DNA of 64,000 bases from JBBROS01 sp965213845 (GTDB lineage Bacteria; Pseudomonadota; Alphaproteobacteria; Acetobacterales; Acetobacteraceae), in the NCBI GenBank assembly GCA_965213845.1, contig CBDCAI010000005.1, positions 744,001-808,000 on the forward strand, given 5' to 3'. Position numbers and translations under genes: made by a program. Of the stretch, positions 17,261-25,709 are shown piece by piece. The notes under the pieces were generated by a model. The model saw only the letters and a program-made list of their open reading frames with translations. It ran no database searches and was not told where the DNA came from. Position 1 is the first letter of the stretch; the number at the start of each line of letters is the position of its first letter.

Positions 17261-18463
17261 ATGCCCCTCACCGCCGCGCGCCTCGACAAGGTCAGTCCCA
17301 GCCAGACCATCGCCATCAGCAGCAAGGCCCGCGCGCTTAAGGCCGCCGGGCGCGACGTCATCAGCCTCAGCGCCGGCGAGCCCGACTTCGACACGCCCGA
17401 CAACGTGAAGGACGCCGCCATCGCCGCCATCCGGGCCGGCGAGACCAAATACACCGACGTTGCCGGAACCATGCCGCTGCGCCGCGCCGTCGCCGAGAAG
17501 TTCCGCCGCGACAGCGGGCTCGACTACAAGCCCGAGGAGATCATCGTCTCCACCGGCGGCAAGCAGGTCATCTTCAACGCCATGATCGCCACCATGGACC
17601 AGGGCGACGAGGCGATCATCCCCACCCCCTGCTGGGTCAGCTACCCCGACATCGTGAGCCTCGCCGACGGCACCCCCGTCTTCGTTCCTTGCGGCCAGAA
17701 CAACGGCTTCAAGATGCGCGCCGAGGACCTTGAGGCCGCCATCACCCCCCGCACCAAGTGGCTGCTGCTGAACTCCCCCAACAACCCGACCGGCGCCGCC
17801 TACTCGGCCGCCGAGCTGCGCGCGCTCTGCGACGTGCTGCTCCGCCACCCGCACGTCTGGGTCTTCACCGACGACATCTACGACAAGCTCACCTACGACG
17901 GCTTCACCCCGGCCACCATCGTCCAGGTGGAGCCGCGCCTGCGCGACCGCACCGTCACCATGAACGGCTGCAGCAAGGCCTATGCCATGACCGGCTGGCG
18001 CATCGGCTTCGCCGGCGCCCCGCTCGCCCTCATCAAGGCCATGGACAAGCTGCAGAGCCAGAGCACCAGCAACCCGTCCAGCGTCAGCCAGGCCGCGGCG
18101 CTCGAGGCGCTGAACGGGCCGCAGGGCTTCATCGGCGAGATGGTCGCCGTCTACCAGGCACGCCGGGACCTCGTCGTGTCCATGCTCAACGCCGCACCCG
18201 GCCTACACTGCCACACCCCCGAGGGCGCCTTCTACGTGTTCCCCGGCCTGCACGGCTGCATCGGCAAGACCACCAAGGCCGGCACGCGCATCGACACCGA
18301 TGAGGACTTCGTCGTTGCGCTGCTGGACGAAGAAGGCGTCGCCGCCGTCCATGGCACCGCCTTCATGTACCCCGGCCATTTCCGCATCAGCTATGCCACC
18401 GACACGGAAAGCCTGCGCGAGGCCTGCTCCCGCATCCAGCGCTTCTGCCAGGGCCTGCACTGA
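17261..18463 (+). CDS. pyridoxal phosphate aminotransferase, aspartate type (first of tandem pair)
   Basis: A 400-residue class I aminotransferase: ISLSAGEPDFDTPDNVKDAA at the start, NSPNNPTGA for cofactor and substrate binding, catalytic lysine in MNGCSKAYAMTGWRIGFA, and the substrate arginine in FRISYATD near the end. Closest in style to alphaproteobacterial AspC/AatA enzymes that transaminate aspartate (and sometimes prephenate). It is followed after one base by a close paralogue, so the pair is one operon. Confidence 0.85.
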   Translation: MPLTAARLDKVSPSQTIAISSKARALKAAGRDVISLSAGEPDFDTPDNVKDAAIAAIRAGETKYTDVAGTMPLRRAVAEKFRRDSGLDYKPEEIIVSTGGKQVIFNAMIATMDQGDEAIIPTPCWVSYPDIVSLADGTPVFVPCGQNNGFKMRAEDLEAAITPRTKWLLLNSPNNPTGAAYSAAELRALCDVLLRHPHVWVFTDDIYDKLTYDGFTPATIVQVEPRLRDRTVTMNGCSKAYAMTGWRIGFAGAPLALIKAMDKLQSQSTSNPSSVSQAAALEALNGPQGFIGEMVAVYQARRDLVVSMLNAAPGLHCHTPEGAFYVFPGLHGCIGKTTKAGTRIDTDEDFVVALLDEEGVAAVHGTAFMYPGHFRISYATDTESLREACSRIQRFCQGLH

Positions 18464-18464
18464 C

Positions 18465-19664
18465 ATGCCCGCGCTGGCCGAACGGCTGAACCGCGTCCCG
18501 GTCGCGGCCACCGTCGCCATGACCATCAAGGCCCGCGCCATGCGCGCCGCCGGGACCGAGGTCATCCAGCTGACCATCGGCGAGCCCGACTTCGACAGCC
18601 CGCCCCACGCCATCGAGGCCGCCCACCAGGCGGCCCTGCGCGGCGAGACCAAATACCCGCCGCAGGACGGCGTGCCGGCATTGAAGCAGGCCGTGCAGCG
18701 CAAGTTCCGCCGCGACATGGGCGTGGAGTTCGCCCTCGACGAGATCATGGTCGGGAACGGCGGCAAGCAGGTGATCTTCGACGCCCTGATGGCGACCATG
18801 GACCCGGGCGACGAGGTGATCGTCCCCGCTCCCTACTGGGGCGCCTACCCGTTGATGACGAAGGTTGTCGGCGGCGAGCCCGTCATCGTCACCTGCCCGC
18901 AGAACAACGGCTTCCTGCCCCGCCCCGAGGATATCGAGGCCGCCATCACGCCCCGCACCAAGTGGCTGATCCTCAACTCGCCCAACAACCCCACCGGTGC
19001 CGCCCTGACCCGGGCCGACCTCGTGGCGTTGGGCGCCATGCTGATCCGCCACCCCCATGTCTGGATCATGTCCGACGACATGTACGAACACCTGGTCTTC
19101 GACGGCACCCACGCCACCATGGCCGCCGTCGTGCCGGAGCTGCGCGACCGTGTCCTGACCGTGTCGGGCGTGTCCAAGACCTACGCCATGACCGGCTGGC
19201 GCATCGGCTTCGCGGCCGGGCCGAAGGCGCTGATCAAGGCCATGGTCAACATGCAGGGGCAGATCTCCGCCGGCGTCTCCAGCATCGGCCAGGCCGCTGC
19301 CGCCGCCGCGCTCGACGGCCCGCAGGACAACGTGCCCGTGATGCAGGCGGCCTACCGCCGCCGCCGGGACCTCGTCGTCGCCGCCCTCAATCGCGCCCCC
19401 GGCATCCAGTGCCACAAGCCCGCCGGCGCCTTCTACGTCTACCCCAACGTCGCCGGCTGCCTCGGCAAGACCACCCCGGCCGGAACCCGCCTCGAAACCG
19501 ACGAAGACTTCGCCCTCGCCCTGCTCGAGGAGAAACACGTCGCCCTCGTCCACGGCAAGGCCTTCGGCATGTCCCCCTACGTCCGCATCTCCTACGCCAC
19601 CGGTGACGCCGAGCTCGAACAGGCCTGCGAGCGGATCGTGGAGTTCTGCCAGCACCTCACCTGA
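18465..19664 (+). CDS. pyridoxal phosphate aminotransferase, aspartate type (second of tandem pair)
   Basis: A 399-residue paralogue of the preceding gene with the same motifs (LTIGEPDFDSPPHAIEAA, NSPNNPTGA, GVSKTYAMTGWRIGFAAG, RISYATGD) and clear similarity over the full length. It probably arose by tandem duplication. The two differ at several substrate-side positions, so distinct specificities are likely. The gene ends 28 bases before a hairpin, beyond which an IS element has inserted. Confidence 0.85.
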   Translation: MPALAERLNRVPVAATVAMTIKARAMRAAGTEVIQLTIGEPDFDSPPHAIEAAHQAALRGETKYPPQDGVPALKQAVQRKFRRDMGVEFALDEIMVGNGGKQVIFDALMATMDPGDEVIVPAPYWGAYPLMTKVVGGEPVIVTCPQNNGFLPRPEDIEAAITPRTKWLILNSPNNPTGAALTRADLVALGAMLIRHPHVWIMSDDMYEHLVFDGTHATMAAVVPELRDRVLTVSGVSKTYAMTGWRIGFAAGPKALIKAMVNMQGQISAGVSSIGQAAAAAALDGPQDNVPVMQAAYRRRRDLVVAALNRAPGIQCHKPAGAFYVYPNVAGCLGKTTPAGTRLETDEDFALALLEEKHVALVHGKAFGMSPYVRISYATGDAELEQACERIVEFCQHLT

Positions 19665-19692
19665 CAGACACCGCTCAACCTCTTGCTTAAGT

Positions 19693-19719
19693 ACCTGCAA
19701 CGATCTTAACGTTGCAGGT
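19693..19719 (+). terminator. hairpin after the aminotransferase pair
   Basis: A perfect 10-bp inverted repeat (ACCTGCAACG, 7-base loop, CGTTGCAGGT) follows the aminotransferase operon and ends just before the IS target site. It lacks a U-run. IS insertion right beside a hairpin is notable. Confidence 0.45.
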
Positions 19720-19723
19720 GTTA

Positions 19724-19741
19724 GTGTCCGTCCACGATCAT
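19724..19741 (+). repeat. left terminal inverted repeat of the IS element
   Basis: 18 bases, GTGTCCGTCCACGATCAT, matching the inverted right end at 20638-20655 with two mismatches; preceded by the TTA target copy. Confidence 0.8.
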
Positions 19742-19802
19742 GTTGAGTCGAGGGAATCAATTGTGATTCCATGTGTCAGCCCCGATTCGCAGGAGCCGCC
19801 CA

Positions 19803-20638
19803 ATGTGGACTGCCGAGAACCGCGCCCGCTACGACCGCAGCAAGCTGCGCTACCCGAGCGACCTGACCGACGACGAGTGGGCTCTGGCCAAGCCGGAGAT
19901 CCCTCGTGCCAAACGAGGCGGAAACAAGCGGACAGTGGACCTGCGCGAGGTGTTGAACGGACTGATGTATGTCCTCAGCACAGGCTGCCAGTGGCGGGCG
20001 ATCCCGAAGGACCTGCCGCCGCGCAGCACCGTCAACTTCTATTTCTGCCGCTGGCAGCATGATGGGACGCTCGATCGGTTGCACCATGCGCTTTACGTCC
20101 GCTGTCGGGAGCAGGCGGACCGCGAAGCCAGCCCGACCGCCGCGATCATCGACAGCCAGAGCGTCAAGAGCGCCGAAAAAGGGGGGCCCGCATTGATCCG
20201 CCGGGCTTCGATGGCGGCAAGAAGATCAAGGGTAAGAAGCGGCACATCCTCGTCGACACGCAGGGTTTGCTGATGCAGGCTATCGTCCACGCGGCCGACA
20301 TCCAGGACCGTGACGGTGGCGTGCTGCTGATGGCGACGTTGTTCGGCATGTATCCCTTTCTGCTCAAGCTCTACGCCGACGGCGGTTATCAAGGGCCGAG
20401 GTTCCAGACGGGCCTGGCCCGTGTCTGCCGCGGCGTGAACGTCGAGATCGTTCGACGCTGCGACACCGGCAACTTTGTGGTGTTGCCCAAGCGCTGGATC
20501 GTAGAACGGACAATTGCGTGGCTCAACCGATGCCGCCGCCTGAGCAAGGATTGGGAGTGCCTGAACCGAAACGCGCTCGCGTTCCTTCAGTGGGCGTCAG
20601 TGCGGCTCATGCTGCGACGCCTCTGCCGTGCTTGCTAA
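19803..20638 (+). CDS. IS5-family transposase, two frames joined by a -1 shift
   Basis: The first frame starts at ATG 19803 and encodes the N-terminal DNA-binding part and first catalytic Asp region (YPSDLTDDEWALAKPEIP, GCQWRAIPKDLPP, AAIIDSQSVKSAEKGG). At an A5G6 run (20176-20186) the family match moves to the -1 frame: DPPGFDGGKKIKGKKRHILV, then LYADGGYQGP and the C-terminal VVLPKRWIVERTIAWLNRCR with the catalytic glutamate. The second frame ends at 20638. IS427-type elements commonly use programmed frameshifting at such A/G runs, so the shift is probably functional. Confidence 0.8.
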
Positions 20639-20655
20639 TGATCTTGGACGGACTC
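20638..20655 (-). repeat. right terminal inverted repeat of the IS element
   Basis: 18 bases; read on the minus strand it is GAGTCCGTCCAAGATCAT. It is followed by the second TTA copy of the target duplication. It begins at the last base of the transposase stop codon. Confidence 0.8.
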
Positions 20656-20676
20656 TTAGACGCATGGGGGTTTGTC

Positions 20677-21855
20677 GTGCCTGAGATAATTTGGATTAAA
20701 CTTGCGACAATACCGGTTTTACTTACTTTATCTGGTTGTGCCAGTTCCGATTTTGGTCTCAATCCATACCGCGCCGAAGAGAACTGGCGGATCACCGACA
20801 ACGTTCCCCTGGGTACGCGCCAGATGCGGGGAGGGGTGCCCACGATCCCGGAAAATCGCACCTTCGACCGATTGACCCATGATGCAGCCGACACCAACCA
20901 GGCAGCCCCCATTCGCCTGTTCCTTACCTCCGGCATGGCCCTTTCCGACGATCTCTGCTCTCAATGGTTCCAGCGCCTCGGCGCCGCGCAGGCCAAGGCA
21001 GAGTTCGCCAAAGGCTTAGTCGGCAATCTCGGCGCCCTCTCGGCCGTGCTTCTGGGCGTCACCGGGGGAGGCACTGCCGCCGTCAGCGCCGTCGCTGCCG
21101 GAACGACCTTCACGCAGAACTCGATCGACTCTGGTGTTGCGTCGTTCATCGTCGCCCCGGACGTCGGCGTCGTTCAACGTGGCGTGCAACTCCTCCGTGA
21201 CAGCAAGCGGACCGAGATCCTTCAAGCCCTCGACTCTGCAGAAGGCCCCGAGCGCCGCCATTTCGACTTCTTCCAAGCCCGCTCCGCCCTAATTTCCTAC
21301 GATAATCTTTGCTCGCATAACGAAATCAAGAGGTATGTGGACGCAGCGGTCAAAAATACCAACGACAAGGCCGCATTGATCAATCAATCGGCTTTCTATC
21401 AGCAAATCTCCGCCGTCGTCGTCGCTCAGGTCCAGGGCCTGTTCCCTGCTGCGGCGACCATCGATGAAAACGCCCTGGCCGAGTTGTGGGCTCTTAATGG
21501 ATATACCGGCACCCTGTCGGCGGCAGATAAGGACAAGATAAAGGCCGAACTCGTCACCGCCCAACTCTACAAAACAGCCAAGGCGAAGACGCCGAACTTC
21601 AAGGACGGGAAAGATCATACGGCCCAGCTCCAGAGCTACCTTCTCAGCCTGAACGCAGCCGGTGACCTCGATCGGACCCTTGTGGGGCTCGTGAGCCCAT
21701 CGACGGCTGCCGAGGGGTCTGTCAGCCCAGCCACACCCGGGAAGCCGCCCGCTCCAGCGCCCAAACCTGCGCTTTCACTGGGCAATGCGAACCATCTGCA
21801 CCCCGCCAGCCTCTCGGCCACCGTCAGCGGCGCCGGGCGCTCTGTTCTCGAATGA
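20677..21855 (+). CDS. putative lipoprotein of unknown family
   Basis: A 392-residue protein read from GTG 20677, preceded by a GGGG stretch at suitable spacing. The N-terminus IWIKLATIPVLLTLSGC is a lipoprotein signal with lipobox LSGC, so the protein should be lipid-anchored in the envelope. A Gly/Ala-rich hydrophobic stretch (LGALSAVLLGVTGGGTAAVS, about residues 125-145) may be membrane-associated; the rest is soluble and mostly helical, with a Pro-rich tail. No family was recognised. G+C content and codon use are lower than in the neighbours, and an IS has inserted 21 bases upstream, so the gene looks acquired. Confidence 0.65.
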   Translation: MPEIIWIKLATIPVLLTLSGCASSDFGLNPYRAEENWRITDNVPLGTRQMRGGVPTIPENRTFDRLTHDAADTNQAAPIRLFLTSGMALSDDLCSQWFQRLGAAQAKAEFAKGLVGNLGALSAVLLGVTGGGTAAVSAVAAGTTFTQNSIDSGVASFIVAPDVGVVQRGVQLLRDSKRTEILQALDSAEGPERRHFDFFQARSALISYDNLCSHNEIKRYVDAAVKNTNDKAALINQSAFYQQISAVVVAQVQGLFPAAATIDENALAELWALNGYTGTLSAADKDKIKAELVTAQLYKTAKAKTPNFKDGKDHTAQLQSYLLSLNAAGDLDRTLVGLVSPSTAAEGSVSPATPGKPPAPAPKPALSLGNANHLHPASLSATVSGAGRSVLE

Positions 21856-21886
21856 CGGAGTAGTCTGTCAAAGCTGTCACGTCCCA

Positions 21887-21951
21887 CCGCGCCGGACGCG
21901 TCTGCACGAGTGCATGGATTCCCTCTGCCGCGTTCAGCGCCGCCTCGGGAT
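21887..21951 (-). pseudogene. leftover 3' end of an enoyl-CoA hydratase gene
   Basis: On the minus strand this stretch encodes AAEGIHALVQTRPARW, the C-terminal signature of enoyl-CoA hydratases. It is similar at DNA level to the end of the intact hydratase gene at 22704-22760. A stop codon lies just upstream in frame, and nothing else of the gene remains. It is read as a remnant of a second copy lost by rearrangement. Confidence 0.5.
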
Positions 21952-21970
21952 CCGACGTATCGCGTCAGTC

Positions 21971-22690
21971 TCAGGAACGTGGCAAACCCGCTGTCGACAC
22001 CTCGACCACGTCGAGGCCGGTCGCCACGATCGACGGCCTCGATGCCCAGCGGTCGAGCATCGTCGCGATGCCGGGCCAGCGGTCCGGCGGGGCGGTGATG
22101 ACGCCCCGGGCCATGCCCCACACCATCGGGCAGAGCAGGTTCAGGTCCATGACCGAGAACGTGCCGGGCCAGAACCCTTCCGAACCGATCCGCGCTTCCA
22201 GCCAGTCGAGGCACGACGTCACGCGATGGCGTTGGCGGCCGATGTAGGGCGCGTCCAGCGGACCGTCGGCCAGCAGCAGCCGCAAGCCCACGATCGTGTT
22301 CGACAGCGTCTCGATCGCCTCCAGGATCAGCAGGTCGTCCCAATGGCGGTCGGCGCGCGTGATCGTGGGTGAAAGCGGGGGTGAAAGCGGGTGTGAAAGC
22401 GGCGGCGGGGCAGGGGGCGTCTCGTAGGTCGCATACAGGTATTGCGTGATGAGGCCGGTGCCGAACAGGCAATGCCCCGCGTCGTGCAGCACCGGCACCT
22501 GCAAGGCGGGGTTGTGCGGCTCGATCGCCTCGATCGGGCGCACCGCGTCGAGCACGTCGGCGGCGTAGACCAGGTGCTTCTCGTGCAGCAGGACCCGGAT
22601 GCGCCGCGCGAACGGCGAGCCGTTCGAGAACAGCAGCCGGCGTCCACCGCGGTCCATGGTCCCGACGTCCATCGGCGCCCCGCCCGGCAT
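21971..22690 (-). CDS. glutathione S-transferase family protein
   Basis: A 239-residue protein with an N-terminal thioredoxin-like GST domain (RRLLFSNGSPFARRIRVLLH, then NPALQVPVLHDAGHCLFGTG) and a helical C-terminal domain. ATG at 22690 overlaps the hydratase stop (TGATG); ATG at 22708 or inside the gene (MDVG, MDRGG) are alternatives. A 12-bp in-frame repeat (22370-22405) adds a Pro/Leu/Ser stretch between the two domains. Substrate unknown. Confidence 0.8.
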   Translation of the reverse strand: MPGGAPMDVGTMDRGGRRLLFSNGSPFARRIRVLLHEKHLVYAADVLDAVRPIEAIEPHNPALQVPVLHDAGHCLFGTGLITQYLYATYETPPAPPPLSHPLSPPLSPTITRADRHWDDLLILEAIETLSNTIVGLRLLLADGPLDAPYIGRQRHRVTSCLDWLEARIGSEGFWPGTFSVMDLNLLCPMVWGMARGVITAPPDRWPGIATMLDRWASRPSIVATGLDVVEVSTAGLPRS

Positions 22691-23478
22691 CAGGATGCCG
22701 AGCCCCATTGCGCCGGACGCTTCTGCACGAAGGCGTCGATCCCCTCCGCCGCGTCGGGCTCCTGCATGTTCCGCACCATCACCCCGGCCGCATAGGCATA
22801 GGCCTCCGCGACCGGCAGCTCCGCCTGCGCGTAGAACGCCGGCTTGCCCAGCGCCACCACCGTGCGGCTTTTCCCGGCGATCCGCCCCGCCAGGTCCCGC
22901 ACCGCGTCGTCCAGCGCCGCTTCCGGCACCGCCGCGTTGACCAGGCCCAGCCGCACCGCCGTGTCCGCGTCCACCGCATCGCCCGTCAGCAGCATCGCCA
23001 TCGCCGCCTTCCGCCCGATGGCCCGCGACAGCGCCACCATCGGCGTGCTGCAGAACAGCCCGATGTTCACCCCGGGCGTTGCGAAACGCGCCGTGTCGGC
23101 CGCCACCGCCAGGTCGCACGTCGCCACCAGCTGGCAGCCCGCCGCCGTGGCGATCCCGTGCACCCGCGCGATCACCGGGACCCGCAGCCGCGTGACCGCG
23201 AGCATCAGCCGGCTGCACCGCGCGAACAGCGCTTCATGCGCCGCCGTGTCGCCCGCCCGCACCTCCTTCAGGTCATGCCCGGCACAGAACGCCGGCCCCG
23301 CCCCGGCCAGCACCACCACATGGATCGCCCGATCGGCCTCCACCGCTGCCAGCGCGTCCTCCAGCGCCGTCATCAGCGGCACCGACAGCGCGTTCCGCGC
23401 CCCGGGCCGGTTCAGCGTCAACCAGGCTACCGCGCCCTCGTCGCGGCGCAGCAGCAGCGCGTTCGTGTCGCCCATCAT
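22690..23478 (-). CDS. enoyl-CoA hydratase/isomerase family protein
   Basis: A 262-residue crotonase-fold enzyme: VAWLTLNRPGARNALSVPLM, the oxyanion-hole segments AFCAGHDLKEV and HGIATAAGCQLVATCDLAVA, then FATPGVNIGLFC, and the C-terminal GIDAFVQKRPAQW. It would hydrate or isomerise enoyl-CoA intermediates; the precise substrate is unknown. Two adjacent ATG codons begin the gene. It is coupled to the GST gene downstream and diverges from the MDR reductase gene. Confidence 0.85.
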   Translation of the reverse strand: MMGDTNALLLRRDEGAVAWLTLNRPGARNALSVPLMTALEDALAAVEADRAIHVVVLAGAGPAFCAGHDLKEVRAGDTAAHEALFARCSRLMLAVTRLRVPVIARVHGIATAAGCQLVATCDLAVAADTARFATPGVNIGLFCSTPMVALSRAIGRKAAMAMLLTGDAVDADTAVRLGLVNAAVPEAALDDAVRDLAGRIAGKSRTVVALGKPAFYAQAELPVAEAYAYAAGVMVRNMQEPDAAEGIDAFVQKRPAQWGSAS

Positions 23479-23529
23479 GCGGTTCCCTTCCCGGCGTGGC
23501 CACACTAGCCTGGCCCCGGAGGTGCCGCC

Positions 23530-24537
23530 ATGGCCGTCAACCGTCAGGTTCTGCTGCGCGAACGCCCGGTCGGAATCCCGCAGGCGCATCATTTCCAGGT
23601 CGTGGACTCCCCCATGCCCGAGCCCGGGCCCGACCAGGTCCTGGTCCGCAACGCCTTCCTGGGCGTGGAGCCCGCCATGCGCGGCTGGGTGAACGATGCC
23701 CCCAACTACCTGCCACCCGTGGCGCTCGGCGCGGTCATGCGGTCCTATGCGGTGGGCCGGGTCGAACGCTCGAACCATCGCGGCTTCAAGCCGGGCGACG
23801 CCGTGACTGGCATGTTCGGCTGGCAGGAATGGGCCGCCGTGCCCGCCGCCGCCATCGAGCGCGTCGTCGATGACGGGCTGCCGCTGTCGACCGCGCTCGG
23901 CGTGCTCGGCCTCAACGGCCTGACCGCCTATTTCGGCCTTCTCGAGGTCGGCGAGCCCCGCCCCGGCGACACCGTCGTCGTCAGCACCGCCGCCGGGTCG
24001 GTCGGGTCCGCCGTGGGCCAGATCGCCAAGATCGCCGGCTGCCGCACCGTCGGCATCGCCGGGGGCCCGGCCAAGGCCGCCCTGTGCCGCGACGCCTTCG
24101 GCTTCGACGCCGCCATCGACTACCGCGCCCCGGACTTCCAGGCGCAGCTGGCCGCCGCCTGCCCGAACGGGGTGGACGTCTACTTCGACAACACTGCGGG
24201 ACCCATCAGCGACGCCGTGCTGCAGCATCTGGCCATGCGGGGCCGGGTCGTCGTCTGCGGCACCGCCTCCGTCGCCGACTGGTCGCCCCCGCCGCAGGGG
24301 CCCCGGGTCGAGCGCGTCGTGCTCGTCAAGCGCGCCCGCATCCAGGCCATCCTCGCCTTCGACCACAAGGCCAAGTACCCCGCCGCCCTGTCGCGCCTGG
24401 CCGCCTGGATCCGCGACGGCCGCCTGGCCTACCGGGAAGACGTGCTGCACGGCATCGAGCACGCCCCGGGCGCCATCGCCGGGCTGTACAAGGGCGACAA
24501 CATGGGCAAACGCCTCATCGACGTCGGTCCCGCATGA
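23530..24537 (+). CDS. NADP-dependent MDR-family oxidoreductase (PTGR/CurA-like)
   Basis: A 335-residue zinc-independent medium-chain reductase. N-terminal VLLRERPVGIPQAHHFQV, the conserved MRGWVNDAPNY segment, the nucleotide motif TVVVSTAAGSVGSAVGQIAK and VDVYFDNTAGPISDAVL identify the leukotriene-B4-dehydrogenase/CurA group, which reduces alpha,beta-unsaturated ketones or aldehydes. It is coupled by ATGA to a DinB-like gene. Confidence 0.85.
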   Translation: MAVNRQVLLRERPVGIPQAHHFQVVDSPMPEPGPDQVLVRNAFLGVEPAMRGWVNDAPNYLPPVALGAVMRSYAVGRVERSNHRGFKPGDAVTGMFGWQEWAAVPAAAIERVVDDGLPLSTALGVLGLNGLTAYFGLLEVGEPRPGDTVVVSTAAGSVGSAVGQIAKIAGCRTVGIAGGPAKAALCRDAFGFDAAIDYRAPDFQAQLAAACPNGVDVYFDNTAGPISDAVLQHLAMRGRVVVCGTASVADWSPPPQGPRVERVVLVKRARIQAILAFDHKAKYPAALSRLAAWIRDGRLAYREDVLHGIEHAPGAIAGLYKGDNMGKRLIDVGPA

Positions 24538-25031
24538 TCGCTCCCAGCTGGGTCCAGATGATGGCGGCCTACAACGCCGAGATGAACCACCGCCTGTATG
24601 ACGCCGCCGCCCGCCTCGACGACGCGGCCCGGCGGCAGCACCGCGGCGCCTTCTGGGGCTCGATCCACGGCACCTTGGCCCACCTGGTCTGGGGCGACCG
24701 CCAATGGATGAGCCGGTTCGACCACTGGGAAAAGAACACCACCCCGATGGCCGGCAGCAACCAGGACGCCAGGGACTTCCCGGCGCTGCACGCCGAACGC
24801 CGGGACATCGACGTTCGCATCGCGCAGTGGGCCCAAGGTGTCACCCCGGCCTGGCTCGCCTCCGACCTCACCTGGTACAGCGGGGCCGCAAAGGCCCAGC
24901 GGACCAAGCCGCTCGGCATGCTGGTGACGCATTTCTTCAACCACCAGACCCATCATCGCGGCCAGGTGCACGCCATGATCACCGCGGCGGGCGAGACCAC
25001 CGCGGACACGGACCTGATGATGATCGTGTGA
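24534..25031 (+). CDS. DinB family protein
   Basis: A 165-residue four-helix-bundle protein. The three metal-binding histidine positions are visible: the IHGTLAHLVWGDRQW helix and the late FNHQTHHRGQVHAMI helix. DinB/YfiT proteins bind a divalent metal and include thiol-dependent transferases and damage-induced proteins of unknown role. Coupled to the MDR reductase. Confidence 0.85.
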   Translation: MIAPSWVQMMAAYNAEMNHRLYDAAARLDDAARRQHRGAFWGSIHGTLAHLVWGDRQWMSRFDHWEKNTTPMAGSNQDARDFPALHAERRDIDVRIAQWAQGVTPAWLASDLTWYSGAAKAQRTKPLGMLVTHFFNHQTHHRGQVHAMITAAGETTADTDLMMIV

Positions 25032-25046
25032 AGGGTCAGGCCGGCA

Positions 25047-25679
25047 TCAGTCCGGCCGGTTCAGGTCGAACCGCGCCGAGGGCCCGACCTCCGCATAGGC
25101 CGTCGGGCCGCCGGCGCGCATGATGATCCCCGCCCCGAACGTGTCGAAGATGCCGTCCTTCAGCAGCGCCTTGTCGATGTGCACCGCGACCACCTCGCCC
25201 AGCACCAGCAACCCCGGCGTCAGGGCGCCCGTGTGCGTCTTCAGCTTCACGATCTCGGTCACGCGGCACTCGAACGTCACCGGGCTTTCGGCCACGCGCG
25301 GCGGCTTCACCAGATGGGATGCGACCTTGGTAAGGTGCCCCAGCCCGAACTCGTCCGTCCCGTAGGGCACGGTGGCGCTCGTCTGGTTCATCGCAGCCGC
25401 CATCGACCGCACGGCCAGGTTCCAGACGAACTCGCCCGTCTCCTCGCAGTTGCGCACGCTGTCCTTCATCGAGGTGCTGGAAAACCCGATGATCGGCGGC
25501 TTGTAGTTGAACGCGTTGAAGAAGCTGTACGGCGCGAGGTTCACCGAGCCGTCCTTCCCCTGCGTCGACACCCACCCGATCGGGCGCGGCGCCACGATCG
25601 CGTTGAACGGGTCGTGCGGCAGCCCGTGGCCCTTGGCCGGCTCGTAGGTGTGCGTCTCGGTGATCGGCATGTCGTTCAT
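25047..25679 (-). CDS. flavin reductase-like domain protein (intact copy)
   Basis: A 210-residue FMN-binding split-barrel protein: DPFNAIVAPRPIGWVSTQG, NLAPYSFFNAFNYKPPIIGF and the late ALLKDGIFDTFGAGIIMRAG. Such proteins reduce FMN with NAD(P)H or act as flavin-dependent oxidoreductases. MNDMPI at 25679 is chosen because the degenerate second copy at 31722 begins equivalently. It lies downstream of a truncated glutamine synthetase gene, the same order as in the second copy. Confidence 0.85.
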   Translation of the reverse strand: MNDMPITETHTYEPAKGHGLPHDPFNAIVAPRPIGWVSTQGKDGSVNLAPYSFFNAFNYKPPIIGFSSTSMKDSVRNCEETGEFVWNLAVRSMAAAMNQTSATVPYGTDEFGLGHLTKVASHLVKPPRVAESPVTFECRVTEIVKLKTHTGALTPGLLVLGEVVAVHIDKALLKDGIFDTFGAGIIMRAGGPTAYAEVGPSARFDLNRPD

Positions 25680-25709
25680 CGCATCGGGCTCCACGCGCCA
25701 TCCGGCATT

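Larger units (their letters stand above)
19724..20655 (+). mobile_element. IS5-family insertion sequence, IS427-like group
   Basis: A 932-bp element. The left end GTGTCCGTCCACGATCAT and the inverted right end GAGTCCGTCCAAGATCAT match at 16 of 18 positions. Both ends are flanked by TTA (19721-19723 and 20656-20658), a 3-bp TNA-type target duplication as known for the IS427 and IS1031 groups of IS5. It carries one transposase split across two frames. The intact ends and duplication suggest a fairly recent insertion. Confidence 0.85.

Noticed and set aside
19803..20638. Transposase read as a decayed pseudogene
   Set aside because: The only break is a -1 shift at an A5G6 run typical of programmed frameshifting, and both IS ends and the target duplication are intact.
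24534..25060. GGCCGG...CCGGCC inverted repeat near 25039-25057 as terminator of the DinB and flavin reductase genes
   Set aside because: Short 6-bp stem partly inside coding sequence and no U-run; such GC repeats are common here.
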